This document shows positions 9,044-18,400 of a stretch of DNA of 64,000 nucleotides, one piece after another (position 1 is the first letter of the stretch; every line of letters begins with the position of its first letter). The notes beneath the pieces are model-generated. The model was not told the DNA's origin, searched no databases, and was given only the letters and a program-made list of their open reading frames with translations. This DNA comes from Methylophilus sp. (GTDB lineage: Bacteria > Pseudomonadota > Gammaproteobacteria > Burkholderiales > Methylophilaceae). The stretch covers positions 124,001-188,000 of the forward strand of contig JAUYRP010000021.1 of the NCBI GenBank assembly GCA_030696695.1, written 5' to 3'. The position numbers and the translations under genes are program-made.

Positions 9044-10297
9044 ATGGCATCAAACAAGCAAGCAACAAAGTATCAAGTGCCGAGTTCGGGTACAAAAATT
9101 ACGGTCAATGCAGACAACAGTCTCAATATACCGAATGATCCTATTATCCCATTTATTGAAGGTGACGGTATTGGCATTGATATTACCCCACCGATGATTA
9201 AAGTGGTAGATGCTGCCGTCAGTAAGGCCTATGGAAGCGCACGCAAGATTAGCTGGATGGAAGTCTATGCTGGCGAAAAATCTACCAAAGTTTATGATCA
9301 CAATACATGGCTATCAGATGAAACCATGAAAGTGCTTCGCGACTATGTGATTTCAATTAAAGGACCGTTAACGACACCAGTAGGTGGCGGCATTCGCTCC
9401 CTGAACGTGACATTACGCCAAGAATTGGATCTTTACGTTTGCTTACGTCCAATTCAATACTTTACTGGTGTGCCAAGCCCAGTAAAACATCCCGAAAAAA
9501 CTGACATGGTGATTTTCCGTGAAAATACTGAAGATATCTATGCTGGCATTGAGTGGGCAGCAGGGACAGATGAAGTCGCCAAAGTCATTCAATTTTTAAG
9601 TGACATGGGCGTGCGTAAGAAAATTCGATTCCCGGAAACATCTTCAATTGGTATCAAACCAGTTTCGATCGACGGTAGCAAACGCTTAATTCGCAAAGCC
9701 ATTCAATACGCGATTGATAATAATCGCAAATCGGTGACGATTACCCACAAAGGCAACATCATGAAGTTCACTGAGGGTGGCTTTAGAGATTGGGGCTACG
9801 AGTTAGCCAAAGAGGAGTTTGGCGCAACGCCGATTGACGGTGGGCCATGGTGCACATTACCAAATGGCATCGTCATCAAAGACTGTATTGCCGATGCATT
9901 CTTACAAGAAATTTTATTACACCCTAGTGATTACGACGTTGTAGCCGCACTGAATCTAAATGGCGATTACATGAGTGATGCATTAGCTGCGCAAGTCGGT
10001 GGTATTGGTATTGCCCCTGGCGCGAATTTATCGGACACCGTTGCCATGTTTGAAGCCACACACGGCACGGCACCTAAAATCGCAGGTAAAGATTTAGCTA
10101 ACCCGAGCTCTTTAATTCTGTCTGCAGAAATGATGTTGCGTCATATGGGCTGGACAGAAGCTGCTGATTTGATCCTGAAAGGCGTTGCGAATGCCATTGC
10201 GAGCAAACGCGTCACTGTTGATTTTTCATCACAGATGGAAAATGCGACACAAGTAGGCACCTCACAATTTGGTGATGAGATAATCGCCAATATGTAA
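9044..10297 (+). CDS. icd: Isocitrate dehydrogenase, NADP-dependent
   Basis: Oxidatively decarboxylates isocitrate to 2-oxoglutarate. The 417-residue length and motifs match the E. coli Icd type: [12 protein letters not shown] near residue 38, the substrate-site [13 protein letters not shown] with the regulatory-type Ser at about 119, [13 protein letters not shown], and [20 protein letters not shown] purine-rich AGGGAA lies about 7 bases upstream of the ATG. It is transcribed alone and ends at a strong terminator. In obligate methylotrophs with an incomplete TCA cycle this enzyme mainly provides 2-oxoglutarate for glutamate synthesis; that applies here only if the family placement is right. 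Confidence 0.96.
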   Translation: MASNKQATKYQVPSSGTKITVNADNSLNIPNDPIIPFIEGDGIGIDITPPMIKVVDAAVSKAYGSARKISWMEVYAGEKSTKVYDHNTWLSDETMKVLRDYVISIKGPLTTPVGGGIRSLNVTLRQELDLYVCLRPIQYFTGVPSPVKHPEKTDMVIFRENTEDIYAGIEWAAGTDEVAKVIQFLSDMGVRKKIRFPETSSIGIKPVSIDGSKRLIRKAIQYAIDNNRKSVTITHKGNIMKFTEGGFRDWGYELAKEEFGATPIDGGPWCTLPNGIVIKDCIADAFLQEILLHPSDYDVVAALNLNGDYMSDALAAQVGGIGIAPGANLSDTVAMFEATHGTAPKIAGKDLANPSSLILSAEMMLRHMGWTEAADLILKGVANAIASKRVTVDFSSQMENATQVGTSQFGDEIIANM

Positions 10298-10329
10298 TGT
10301 ACACTCAGCAATAAAACAGCAATGAATAA

Positions 10330-10356
10330 AAAACGGCTCGAATCACGAGCCGTTTT
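10330..10356. terminator. Bidirectional terminator between icd and the cold-shock gene
   Basis: Perfect 11-bp hairpin with arms AAAACGGCTCG and CGAGCCGTTTT and loop AATCA. The A-run and T-run flank both sides. It serves icd (+) and the convergent cold-shock gene (-). Confidence 0.93.
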
Positions 10357-10381
10357 GTTATTTGATGATGCTATAAAAGAC

Positions 10382-10585
10382 TTAAGCCTTTTGAATATTT
10401 GAGGCTTGCTTGCCCTTAGGACCTTCGGTCACTTCAAAGCTCACGCGCTGACCTTCTTTGAGGCTTTTGTAGCCAGATTCAACAATTGCTGAAAAGTGTG
10501 CGAATAAATCATCGCCGCCATCATCTGGAGTAATAAAACCAAAACCTTTTGAATCATTAAACCATTTTACGGTACCTGTTGCCAT
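10382..10585 (-). CDS. Cold-shock protein (CspA family)
   Basis: A 67-residue single cold-shock domain, [20 protein letters not shown], with both RNA-binding motifs: RNP1 (KGFGFI) and RNP2-like (DLFAHFSAI). Such proteins bind single-stranded nucleic acid and act as RNA chaperones. AAGGAAG sits about 6 bases upstream of the ATG. A strong promoter about 135 bases upstream gives a leader of around 125 nt, the kind of long leader that controls cold induction in cspA genes. Whether this copy is cold-induced or constitutive cannot be decided from sequence. Confidence 0.96.
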   Translation of the reverse strand: MATGTVKWFNDSKGFGFITPDDGGDDLFAHFSAIVESGYKSLKEGQRVSFEVTEGPKGKQASNIQKA

Positions 10586-10925
10586 TTCTACTTCCTTACA
10601 TAAAACATAGGGGGGCGCCCCAAAAAGTTTGTCTCAAGAACTCAAGTCGCAATAATGCAAATTCAAAAAACTTAAATTAAAGACGGCTACAAAAAACTCG
10701 AACGCAAACACCTGCGAACTTTATATGTTACAAATTGTAAAAAGTCAAGCTATTTTTACAGTGTTGCTTATATGTCGATTTAACGCATGGTAAAAACACA
10801 AAAACCGTGTAAAAACAACGCCATTAACTTTACAAAAAAAAAGTTAAAGTGCATTATTGTCCGATACGTAAAATACTGTTTAACAACAAAGAATTAAAAT
10901 AGAGATTAAAAGCGAATTATTACGA
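10586..10925. other. 340-base intergenic region between the cold-shock gene (-) and pilB (+)
   Basis: This is the only gene-free stretch above 300 bases. On the minus strand it holds the cold-shock promoter (10720-10748) and a leader of about 125 nt with the palindrome GGGGCGCCCC at 10612-10621, about 27-36 bases before the start codon. On the plus side, about 80 bases before pilB, lies an 8-bp inverted repeat, TTAACTTT (10824-10831) and AAAGTTAA (10840-10847), a possible operator. No open frame with a ribosome binding site was seen. Confidence 0.6.
10720..10748 (-). promoter_or_regulatory. Sigma-70 type promoter of the cold-shock gene
   Basis: Read on the minus strand, TTGACT (10748-10743) and TATAAA (10725-10720) are separated by exactly 17 bases; each box matches consensus at five of six positions. 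Transcription would begin near 10713, giving a leader of about 127 nt. Confidence 0.75.
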
Positions 10926-12644
10926 ATGGCAACGACCACACCACCAAGCAAATTAAGCGGTATTGCGCGCATGCTCATCCAGGAGAAGTTGATTTCCGAA
11001 GATGAAGCTAACACCATTCAAAACCAAGCCAATATTCAAAAAATTCCATTTATTTCTCAAATTATCACCAATAAAAAAATTACAGCTGAAAAAATTGCAG
11101 AAACCTCAGCCCGTGCTTTTGGTTTCCCTTATTTAAATTTAGATGCATTTAATATCGATTACTTACCAGCGAAATCGATTGATCCAAAATTGATGCAAAC
11201 CAATCGCGTGATAGCACTGCAAAACCGTAACAATGTGCTATACGTAGCTATATCTGACCCGACCAACTTACATGCGCTAGACAGCGTACAGTTCCAAATG
11301 GGAATGACGCTATCGCCTGTCGTGGTAGAGGATGACAAGCTCGGCAAATGGATAGATCGTATCATTGAGTCAAAAGATACTTCGATGGCCTCTCTAGATG
11401 TTGGGGATGATTTTGACCTCGACATGGGTGGCAACGAGAAAGAAGACGAAGTTGAAATAGCGCTTGAGGTTGATGATGCCCCTGTTGTGAAATTTCTGCA
11501 AAAAATGCTATTAGATGCCATTAATATGGGCGCGTCCGATTTGCATTTTGAGCCCTACGAAAAATTCTACCGTATTCGTTATCGTGTGGACGGTGTATTA
11601 AGAGACATTGCACAACCACCACTGGCAATCAAAGATAAGTTAGCTTCCAGGATTAAGGTCATTTCAAATCTGGATATTTCAGAAAAGCGCATCCCACAAG
11701 ATGGTCGCATGAAGCTGACTTTATCTAAAACGCGTACCATTGATTTCCGTGTCAGCACTTTGCCGCTCATTCATGGCGAAAAAATAGTGATGCGGATTTT
11801 AGACCCTACCAGTGCAACACTCGGTATCGAAGCGCTTGGCTATGAAGCAGAACAGAAGGAATCGCTATTGAAGGCTGTGAGCCGACCCTACGGGCTAGTA
11901 CTAGTTACAGGGCCAACAGGCTCTGGCAAAACGGTTTCACTGTACACGTGCTTGAATATTCTCAACAATCCAGGCGTCAATATCTCTACAGCCGAAGACC
12001 CGGCTGAAATTCCTTTGGCTGGGATTAACCAAGTCAATGTCAATGATAAACAAGGGTTAACCTTTGCTGCGGCACTGAAGTCTTTCTTAAGGCAAGATCC
12101 CGATATCATCATGATTGGTGAGATTCGTGATCTTGAAACTGCGGACATGGCGATTAAAGCCGCTTCTACCGGCCATATGGTGCTATCCACCCTACATACC
12201 AATGATGCGCCATCTACCCTAACTCGGTTAATGAATATGGGCGTTGCTCCTTTTAACATCGCCTCAGCAGTTTCTTTGATTACCGCACAACGTCTGGCAA
12301 GGAGACTGTGTAAAAACTGCAGAGTGCCTTTATCTGTTCCCAAAGAAGCCTTACTCAGCGTGGGGTTTAAAGAAGCTGATTTACAAGAGCCGTGGCAATT
12401 ATATGGTCCTAAAGAGGGTGGCTGTGAAATGTGCAATGGAGGATACAAAGGGCGCGTGGGGATTTACCAGGTGATGCCGATTACGGATGCCATCAGTCGC
12501 ATCATCATGTCCAATGGCAATGCACATGATATTGCAGACCAAGCGAAGCGTGAAGGCGTCAAGGATTTGCGCGAATCTGGATTGCTCAAGGTAAAACAAG
12601 GACTGACATCGATTGAAGAAGTTGAAGCAGTGACCAACGAATAA
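10926..12644 (+). CDS. pilB: Type IV pilus assembly ATPase PilB
   Basis: The hexameric extension motor of the type IV pilus, a cytoplasmic GspE-family ATPase. The 572 residues contain an N-terminal MshEN/GspE-N domain, an acidic linker (about 155-180), Walker A GPTGSGKT at 329-336, the Asp box, Walker B (IIMIGEIRD) and the His box (GHMVLSTLHTNDAPST). A tetracysteine zinc motif, CKNC ... CEMC, lies near residues 465-502. It precedes pilC by 36 bases. MshEN domains in some relatives bind c-di-GMP, of interest because c-di-GMP enzymes occur at 54-58 kb, but binding here is not shown. Confidence 0.96.
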   Translation: MATTTPPSKLSGIARMLIQEKLISEDEANTIQNQANIQKIPFISQIITNKKITAEKIAETSARAFGFPYLNLDAFNIDYLPAKSIDPKLMQTNRVIALQNRNNVLYVAISDPTNLHALDSVQFQMGMTLSPVVVEDDKLGKWIDRIIESKDTSMASLDVGDDFDLDMGGNEKEDEVEIALEVDDAPVVKFLQKMLLDAINMGASDLHFEPYEKFYRIRYRVDGVLRDIAQPPLAIKDKLASRIKVISNLDISEKRIPQDGRMKLTLSKTRTIDFRVSTLPLIHGEKIVMRILDPTSATLGIEALGYEAEQKESLLKAVSRPYGLVLVTGPTGSGKTVSLYTCLNILNNPGVNISTAEDPAEIPLAGINQVNVNDKQGLTFAAALKSFLRQDPDIIMIGEIRDLETADMAIKAASTGHMVLSTLHTNDAPSTLTRLMNMGVAPFNIASAVSLITAQRLARRLCKNCRVPLSVPKEALLSVGFKEADLQEPWQLYGPKEGGCEMCNGGYKGRVGIYQVMPITDAISRIIMSNGNAHDIADQAKREGVKDLRESGLLKVKQGLTSIEEVEAVTNE

Positions 12645-12680
12645 AGACTAGCACGCATTAATGAGATGAAGGATAAATAG

Positions 12681-13895
12681 ATGGCTGCTAAGACAGTAAA
12701 ACAAATAACTTTTTTGTGGGAAGGTAAAGACAAAAAAGGCAAGATAATCAAGGGTGAAATTCGCGCGTCCGGCGAGGCAGTGGTCAATGCTACTTTGCGT
12801 CGCCAGGGCATTACTGTCACCAAAGTCAAAAAGCAAAGCAGCTTTGCCTCCAGAAGCAAAATCACTGAAAAAGACATTACGCTATTCACACGCCAACTGG
12901 CGACTATGATGAAAGCGGGTGTGCCGCTATTACAGGCCTTTGATATCGTGGGTAAAGGACACAGTAATCCAGAAGTTTCAAGACTGTTAGGTGACATTAA
13001 GGCCGATGTTGAAACGGGTAGCAGCTTAAGCGCATCTTTTAGAAAGTACCCACTCTATTTTGATAACTTGTTCTGTAATTTAGTAGGTGCTGGGGAGCAG
13101 GCTGGTATATTGGATACGTTGCTTGACCGTCTTGCAACTTATAAAGAAAAAATTCTAGCGATTAAGGGCAAGATCAAATCTGCGCTTGTTTATCCAGTTT
13201 CAATCATTATTGTGGCCTTTGTCATTACAGCAGTAATTATGATCTTTGTGATCCCTGCATTTAAGGAGTTGTTCAGTGGTTTTGGTGCTGACTTGCCTGC
13301 GCCTACTGTCATCGTGATGAATATTTCCGATGTCTTTGTGGAGTGGTGGTGGGCTATTTTTGGCTCGATTGGCTTTGGCTTATGGTTCTTCTTTTACACA
13401 TGGAAACGCTCTGAAAAAATGCAAAACACCATGGATAGACTCATACTTCAAGCACCTATTTTTGGTGGCCTTATACGAAAAGCGACGATAGCACGCTTTG
13501 CACGCACACTATCTACCATGTTCGCAGCTGGCGTGCCATTGGTCGAGGCGCTGGATTCAGTTGCAGGTGCTTCTGGTAACCGAGTCTATTATGAAGCCAC
13601 TAAGCGTATTCAAAGTGAAATTAGCACGGGTACCAGTTTAACCGTCGCCATGCAAAATGCACAGGTGTTCCCTAACATGGTGTTGCAAATGACAGCGATT
13701 GGCGAAGAGTCCGGTGCACTAGATTCCATGCTAAGTAAAGTGGCTGATTTCTATGAGGCTGAAGTAGACGATGCAGTGGCTGCTATTTCCAGCTTAATGG
13801 AGCCAGTCATCATGGTGGTGCTTGGCGTCCTCATTGGTGGCTTAGTGATTGCAATGTACATGCCAATCTTTAAAATGGGGCAAGTCGTTGGTTAG
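12681..13895 (+). CDS. pilC: Type IV pilus inner-membrane platform protein PilC
   Basis: A 404-residue GspF-family protein with two repeated T2SSF domains (about 70-195 and 270-395), each containing a soluble helical part and hydrophobic segments such as VSIIIVAFVITAVIMIFVIPAF and EPVIMVVLGVLIGGLVIAMYMPIF (both split by a few polar residues). It anchors the PilB motor to the pilin. The usual third gene, pilD (prepilin peptidase), is not downstream; a strong terminator follows and the next gene is dsbC on the other strand. Confidence 0.95.
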   Translation: MAAKTVKQITFLWEGKDKKGKIIKGEIRASGEAVVNATLRRQGITVTKVKKQSSFASRSKITEKDITLFTRQLATMMKAGVPLLQAFDIVGKGHSNPEVSRLLGDIKADVETGSSLSASFRKYPLYFDNLFCNLVGAGEQAGILDTLLDRLATYKEKILAIKGKIKSALVYPVSIIIVAFVITAVIMIFVIPAFKELFSGFGADLPAPTVIVMNISDVFVEWWWAIFGSIGFGLWFFFYTWKRSEKMQNTMDRLILQAPIFGGLIRKATIARFARTLSTMFAAGVPLVEALDSVAGASGNRVYYEATKRIQSEISTGTSLTVAMQNAQVFPNMVLQMTAIGEESGALDSMLSKVADFYEAEVDDAVAAISSLMEPVIMVVLGVLIGGLVIAMYMPIFKMGQVVG

Positions 13896-13922
13896 TAATC
13901 ACGCGCGTTAAGCGCAGACATT

Positions 13923-13951
13923 AAAAAGGCTAACCTAAGGTTAGCCTTTTT
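13923..13951. terminator. Bidirectional terminator between pilC and dsbC
   Basis: Perfect 13-bp arms AAAAAGGCTAACC and GGTTAGCCTTTTT with a 3-base loop. Convergent genes end on each side, pilC (+) and dsbC (-). Confidence 0.93.
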
Positions 13952-13971
13952 AATTGTTTATTAGCTACAAA

Positions 13972-14703
13972 CTATTTACTCGCTTTTGCAGCCGCTTGTA
14001 AATACCGCTCAATTTCTTTATGTGGTTGCGCGCCTAGCATCCGCTTTCCATCCGCAAAGAATAATGTTGGTGTACTTGTCACACCATACTTTCTTGCCAT
14101 CTCACCAACGCGCTCTAATGGCACATCACATTTTGCAGTGGTGGTTGGCAATTGATTATTAAATATCCAATCATTCCATGCTTTGACACGGTTTGGTGCA
14201 CACCAAATACTTTTTGATTTATTCGCCGCATCTGGGTGCAAACTTTCGATAGGGTACAAGAAAGTGTAGATAGTCACATCATCAATATTGGCAAGTTCAT
14301 TTTGCTCTAAGCGCTTGCAGAATGGGCAATCCACATCTGAAAACACCACTAATTTTCGAGTACCTTTGCCTTTCACCACTTTAATTGCTTGATTCAAAGG
14401 CAAGCCATTAAAGTCAATTTTGGTCAGCTCTTCCAACCGTTCACCCGTGATATCTTTCTTGGTGTTGGGATCTACCAAGCGGCCTTCTGCAATCAAGAAA
14501 TTTAATTTTTCATCGGTATACACAATTTGGCCACCCATAAATACTTCATACAAACCTGGGTAGGGTGTTTTTGTCACGCTATCTACTTTAAATTTTGGAT
14601 ACGCCGCTTCGATGGCTTTTTTTAGCGAAGCCTCATCAGCCATACTTAATCCTGAAACACTCATCGTCATCAGTGCGGCTAATATATATTGTTTAAGTTT
14701 CAT
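13972..14703 (-). CDS. dsbC: Thiol:disulfide interchange protein DsbC
   Basis: A periplasmic disulfide isomerase of 243 residues. The signal peptide is ILAALMTMSVSGLSMA. A short N-terminal dimerisation domain (about 25-85) is followed by a thioredoxin-like domain with active site CPFC at 126-129 in FSDVDCPFCKRL and the cis-Pro loop TSTPTLFFADG. A second pair, C168 and C193 or nearby, probably forms a structural disulfide. The active-site dipeptide is Pro-Phe rather than the Gly-Tyr of E. coli DsbC. LptD, encoded 6 kb away, is a classic DsbC substrate in E. coli. Confidence 0.92.
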   Translation of the reverse strand: MKLKQYILAALMTMSVSGLSMADEASLKKAIEAAYPKFKVDSVTKTPYPGLYEVFMGGQIVYTDEKLNFLIAEGRLVDPNTKKDITGERLEELTKIDFNGLPLNQAIKVVKGKGTRKLVVFSDVDCPFCKRLEQNELANIDDVTIYTFLYPIESLHPDAANKSKSIWCAPNRVKAWNDWIFNNQLPTTTAKCDVPLERVGEMARKYGVTSTPTLFFADGKRMLGAQPHKEIERYLQAAAKASK

Positions 14704-14741
14704 GCTTCACCTTATAAAAAATCTAGTATTGAATAATTGTG

Positions 14742-15932
14742 TTACAAAGTTGCGGTTTGTACCAATTGTTTTTTCAACCAATCTTGTTGGTTGATTTTCT
14801 GCATGCTCCAGCCTGTTACTTGTTGTAGCCAAGGAGATGAAGTTGCAAACAACGCATCCAACCCTGATGTCAGGGTATTCATGCTTACCACATCTAGCTT
14901 GCGTGCCCGTTCGTATCGTCTTAGAAAGTGGTAATCGCCAATATCTTGCATCGTACTTAACTTAGTCGTCATACTGGCTAATTGCATTACATCTCGAAAT
15001 CCCAAATTCACACCTTGCCCTGCCATCGGATGCACCTGATGCGCTGCATCGCCCACCAATACTACGCGGTCTTTAATGTAAGACTCTGCGGTTTGCTGGT
15101 TTAATACAAATGATACTACTTCACCGCTTAAACTAAGTTTGCCAAGTGCATCTTCGCTCACATTTGACACCTCGCCTAACAATTCATCCTGACTTAGATT
15201 TAACAGAGCTTGGGCTCGCTCGGTTGACACCGCCCACACCATTGACACCATATGATTTGGCAATGGCAGCAATGCCATAGTCTCATGGGGCAAAAACCAT
15301 TGTCTTGCAACGCCTTGATGCCCCTGCTCTGCCTTGAAATTTGCCACGATAGCAGTTTGATGAAAGGATTTGAAGGCTACGCCAATCTGCAATTGTTGGC
15401 GCACCCAAGAATGCACGCCATCTGCTGCGACAATCAGTTTGACATGCACATGTTGCTGGTGATCCAGTGTGATTTCGACAGAATGTGCCCCTTGAATGAG
15501 ACTAGTCGGAGACGCCACAGTGAGTTGAACATTCGATGCTTCTAGCGCCTGATAACAAGCTTGCATCAGATTTGCGCTTTCTAAAATACAACCCATTTGC
15601 GGCAAGTAAGCATCCTCTGCGCTTAGCATCAAAGGCTTATTTCGACTAGGCTCCCACAATTCCATGGCTTTTATCGGCTGCACACGTGTTTCATCGACAT
15701 AATGCCAAACACCCAATGACTTAAGCCATTCTGTAGTTTCTTCAGTAAGCGCATAAATTCTGGCATCCCAATGATCAGTAGTTGGCGCCCAATCTTTATC
15801 GCGATTCGCATGACTATCAATCAATACAAGCTGCTTGCCTTGTTTAGCCATTGCAATCGCTGCCGTCAAACCTACCAAGCCAGCGCCAATAATGGCTACG
15901 TCGGCTTCAATGATTTCAGCAGAAGTAGCCAT
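14742..15932 (-). CDS. Ubiquinone biosynthesis FAD hydroxylase, UbiI/UbiF type
   Basis: A 396-residue class A flavoprotein monooxygenase of the UbiH/COQ6 family. Visible are the Rossmann GAGLVGLTAAIAM at about 17-29, the middle ADGVHSWVR (DG motif) and the late FAD motif VGDAAHQVHPMAGQGVNLG. It would hydroxylate the ubiquinone ring; which carbon (C5, C6 or C1) cannot be fixed by sequence alone because regioselectivity differs among proteobacteria. Its start overlaps the ubiH stop by one base (TAATG), and the pepP-ubiH-ubiI order is the same as in E. coli, which supports a UbiI-like role. Confidence 0.85.
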   Translation of the reverse strand: MATSAEIIEADVAIIGAGLVGLTAAIAMAKQGKQLVLIDSHANRDKDWAPTTDHWDARIYALTEETTEWLKSLGVWHYVDETRVQPIKAMELWEPSRNKPLMLSAEDAYLPQMGCILESANLMQACYQALEASNVQLTVASPTSLIQGAHSVEITLDHQQHVHVKLIVAADGVHSWVRQQLQIGVAFKSFHQTAIVANFKAEQGHQGVARQWFLPHETMALLPLPNHMVSMVWAVSTERAQALLNLSQDELLGEVSNVSEDALGKLSLSGEVVSFVLNQQTAESYIKDRVVLVGDAAHQVHPMAGQGVNLGFRDVMQLASMTTKLSTMQDIGDYHFLRRYERARKLDVVSMNTLTSGLDALFATSSPWLQQVTGWSMQKINQQDWLKKQLVQTATL

Positions 15933-17089
15933 TATTTACCAAAGCTCATTTTGTTGACCAATAGTCGTTTCACCGGTGGCAAATATTGCATCATGGTTAA
16001 ACCAAGGCCACGCAAAGTAGCAACTCCGAGCATAGGGTTCGTGAACACATTCACAAGGAAGTCTGTAAATAACAATCCTCCGCGCGTGTCAGACTGACGT
16101 TGCTGACGATAAGCCTTAAGCATAGTCGAATTGCCCCAATCCATAGGTGAAGTCTGTACGAGCATACTGACTAACGTAGACGCGTCACGCATCCCTACAT
16201 TAAAGCCTTGCCCCGCCACTGGGTGCATGGTTTGCGCTGCATTCCCAATCACCACCAGATGTGGCGTATCCGTCACACTTAGGCTGCTGAGTTTAAGGGG
16301 GAAACTCATACGCTTCTCAACACTCAAAAATTGCCCTACCCGATCACCAAACGCCTCATGTAGCTCTTGTAAAAAAGTGGCATCATCCAGTGACAACAGT
16401 CGATCTACCATTGATTTTTCACCTGTCCATACCAATGAAAAATCGTGCTCGCCATTTGGAAGCAGCGCCATTGGACCGCTTGGCGTAAAACGCTCATAAG
16501 CGATGTTTTGATGCGGCAAGTCTGCATGCACTTTGCTGACCAGTGCATCATGCCCGTAGGCTTTGGTTTCTCGAACGAGCCCAGGAATTTCTTCCAAACT
16601 GCGTCCGCCATCAGCAATCACCATGAGCGAACTACTAAGGCGATGGCTCTGTCCGGCATAATCAAAATGCACCTCCGCATCAGAGTCATGTGGCAGAATT
16701 TCGCGCGCAACCGCCTCGTACATCACATGTTGATGGTCAATCGCAGCATCCAGTGCTTGCATCAATGCACCATAAGATACAACGTAGCCGAGTGCTGGTA
16801 ATCGATGCTCATGTGCGTGTAATTTAGTACGGCCTAAGCCACCACGTTGCGAAATATGAATCGTGTTAATCGCAGTCGCTTGCGTTTCAACCTGCGACCA
16901 AACTCCCAAGGTTTCTAAAATCTGCTTGGTACCGTATGAAAGGGCTAGCGCACGTTTGTCATGGTGCGATGCACCTTGCAGACGCGCCTCTAGCACTTTA
17001 AAAGGAATGTTCTTTTGCTGTAGCGATAACGCAAGTGCTAGACCTACTGGCCCGCCTCCCACAATTAAAATAAGATCTGAGCTAGTCAT
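15932..17089 (-). CDS. ubiH: Ubiquinone biosynthesis hydroxylase UbiH
   Basis: A 385-residue FAD monooxygenase, paralogue of the next gene downstream. GGGPVGLALALSL binds the FAD ADP part, VIADGG is the DG motif, and VVIGNAAQTMHPVAGQGFNVGMRD is close to the E. coli UbiH version, in which Asn replaces the Asp of related hydroxylases. Predicted role is hydroxylation of the 2-octaprenyl-6-methoxyphenol ring. It overlaps the pepP stop by four bases (ATGA) and the following hydroxylase by one, so translation of the three is coupled. Confidence 0.87.
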   Translation of the reverse strand: MTSSDLILIVGGGPVGLALALSLQQKNIPFKVLEARLQGASHHDKRALALSYGTKQILETLGVWSQVETQATAINTIHISQRGGLGRTKLHAHEHRLPALGYVVSYGALMQALDAAIDHQHVMYEAVAREILPHDSDAEVHFDYAGQSHRLSSSLMVIADGGRSLEEIPGLVRETKAYGHDALVSKVHADLPHQNIAYERFTPSGPMALLPNGEHDFSLVWTGEKSMVDRLLSLDDATFLQELHEAFGDRVGQFLSVEKRMSFPLKLSSLSVTDTPHLVVIGNAAQTMHPVAGQGFNVGMRDASTLVSMLVQTSPMDWGNSTMLKAYRQQRQSDTRGGLLFTDFLVNVFTNPMLGVATLRGLGLTMMQYLPPVKRLLVNKMSFGK

Positions 17090-18396
17090 GGCTGTTGCAT
17101 ATGGGCTTCTATATCAGCCACCGATTTAATGGCTGCTTGTGTCAGCACCTCGCACCCATCCTGCGTAATTAGCACATCATCTTCAATGCGAATACCAATG
17201 TTCCAAAAATGTTCTGGCACATTGTCAGCAGGTCGCACATAGCATCCTGGTTCTACAGTGAGTGTATTACCTGACGCTAAAATCGCCCACTCTCCTGTTT
17301 TATTTTTGTACTCACCTGCATCATGCACATCCAAGCCCAACCAATGTCCAGTGCGGTGCATATAAAACTGGCGATAGCTCGCTGTTTCAATCACGCTATC
17401 TTTACTACCATGGCACAACTTTTCATCAATAAAGCCTTGAACTAACACGTCCAACGCAGCTTCGTGTGGTGCGTTCCAATGATTTCCAGGTTTAGCTGCA
17501 TCAATTGCTGCCAACTGTGCAGTCAACACAAGCTCATATAAAGTTTTTTGCGGGCCGGTGAATTTACCACTCACAGGAAAAGTTCTGGTGATATCACTGG
17601 CATAACCATGCAATTCACAACCTGCATCAATCAACAACAGCTCACCATCATTCAACACACAGTTATTGGCGTTGTAATGCAAAGTACAAGCGTTGGCACC
17701 GCCAGCAACGATACTGGTATAAGCAGGTGCCTGCGCGCCTTTACGATAAAACTCATGTAAAAACTCGGCTTCTATTTCATATTCCATTTTCCCAGCGGTC
17801 ACTTTTTGCATGGCACGGTTGTGTGCTTGCGCGGCAATGTTCGCGCTCTGGCGCATCAAATCAATCTCAAACGGAGATTTAATCAGACGCATCATATCGA
17901 TGTGTTGACGCACATCAACGATTGTATTGGGCACACTGACACCTGCGCGGGCTTGCATTTTGACCGCATTTAACCACTGTGTGATGCATGTATCCCAGCC
18001 ACTGTCTGCCCCTAAGCTGAAGAATAAGGTCGGTTGATTTGCCAACAATTGTGGAACCATGGTATCTAATTCGCTCATCGAATAGGTGTGGTCAAACGCA
18101 AACGCAGTTTTAGCCGCTTCTGGCCCAAAACGAAAACCATCCCAAATTTCACGCTCTATGTCTTTATCGCGACAGAATAAAATAGACTTATTTTCTTGGC
18201 CAGCGATCAACACGAGCAAAGCCTCTGGCTCGGTGAAACCGGTCAGATAATAAAAGTAGCTATCAAAACGATAAGGATAGTGGCTGTCGCGATTACGGAT
18301 GGCTTCTGGCGCAGTTGGGATAATAGCAACTCCCTCGCTCATGTGTGCCAGCAGTGCGTCACGACGTTGCTTAAATTCTTTGTTATTCATTGTCAT
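17086..18396 (-). CDS. pepP: Xaa-Pro aminopeptidase (aminopeptidase P)
   Basis: A cytoplasmic dimetal peptidase removing N-terminal residues before proline. The pita-bread fold is recognisable: metal ligands in LLIDAGCELHGYASDITRTFP (two Asp), MHRTGHWLGLDVHD (His), VEPGCYVRP (Glu) and IRIEDDVLIT (Glu). An N-terminal creatinase-like domain occupies about residues 1-170. Three ATGs compete (18411, 18396, 18390). The first overlaps murU by 11 bases; 18396, four bases after the murU stop, gives an N-terminus aligned with E. coli PepP and is chosen without a clear ribosome binding site. It overlaps ubiH by four bases. Confidence 0.93.
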   Translation of the reverse strand: MTMNNKEFKQRRDALLAHMSEGVAIIPTAPEAIRNRDSHYPYRFDSYFYYLTGFTEPEALLVLIAGQENKSILFCRDKDIEREIWDGFRFGPEAAKTAFAFDHTYSMSELDTMVPQLLANQPTLFFSLGADSGWDTCITQWLNAVKMQARAGVSVPNTIVDVRQHIDMMRLIKSPFEIDLMRQSANIAAQAHNRAMQKVTAGKMEYEIEAEFLHEFYRKGAQAPAYTSIVAGGANACTLHYNANNCVLNDGELLLIDAGCELHGYASDITRTFPVSGKFTGPQKTLYELVLTAQLAAIDAAKPGNHWNAPHEAALDVLVQGFIDEKLCHGSKDSVIETASYRQFYMHRTGHWLGLDVHDAGEYKNKTGEWAILASGNTLTVEPGCYVRPADNVPEHFWNIGIRIEDDVLITQDGCEVLTQAAIKSVADIEAHMQQP

Positions 18397-18400
18397 GCTA

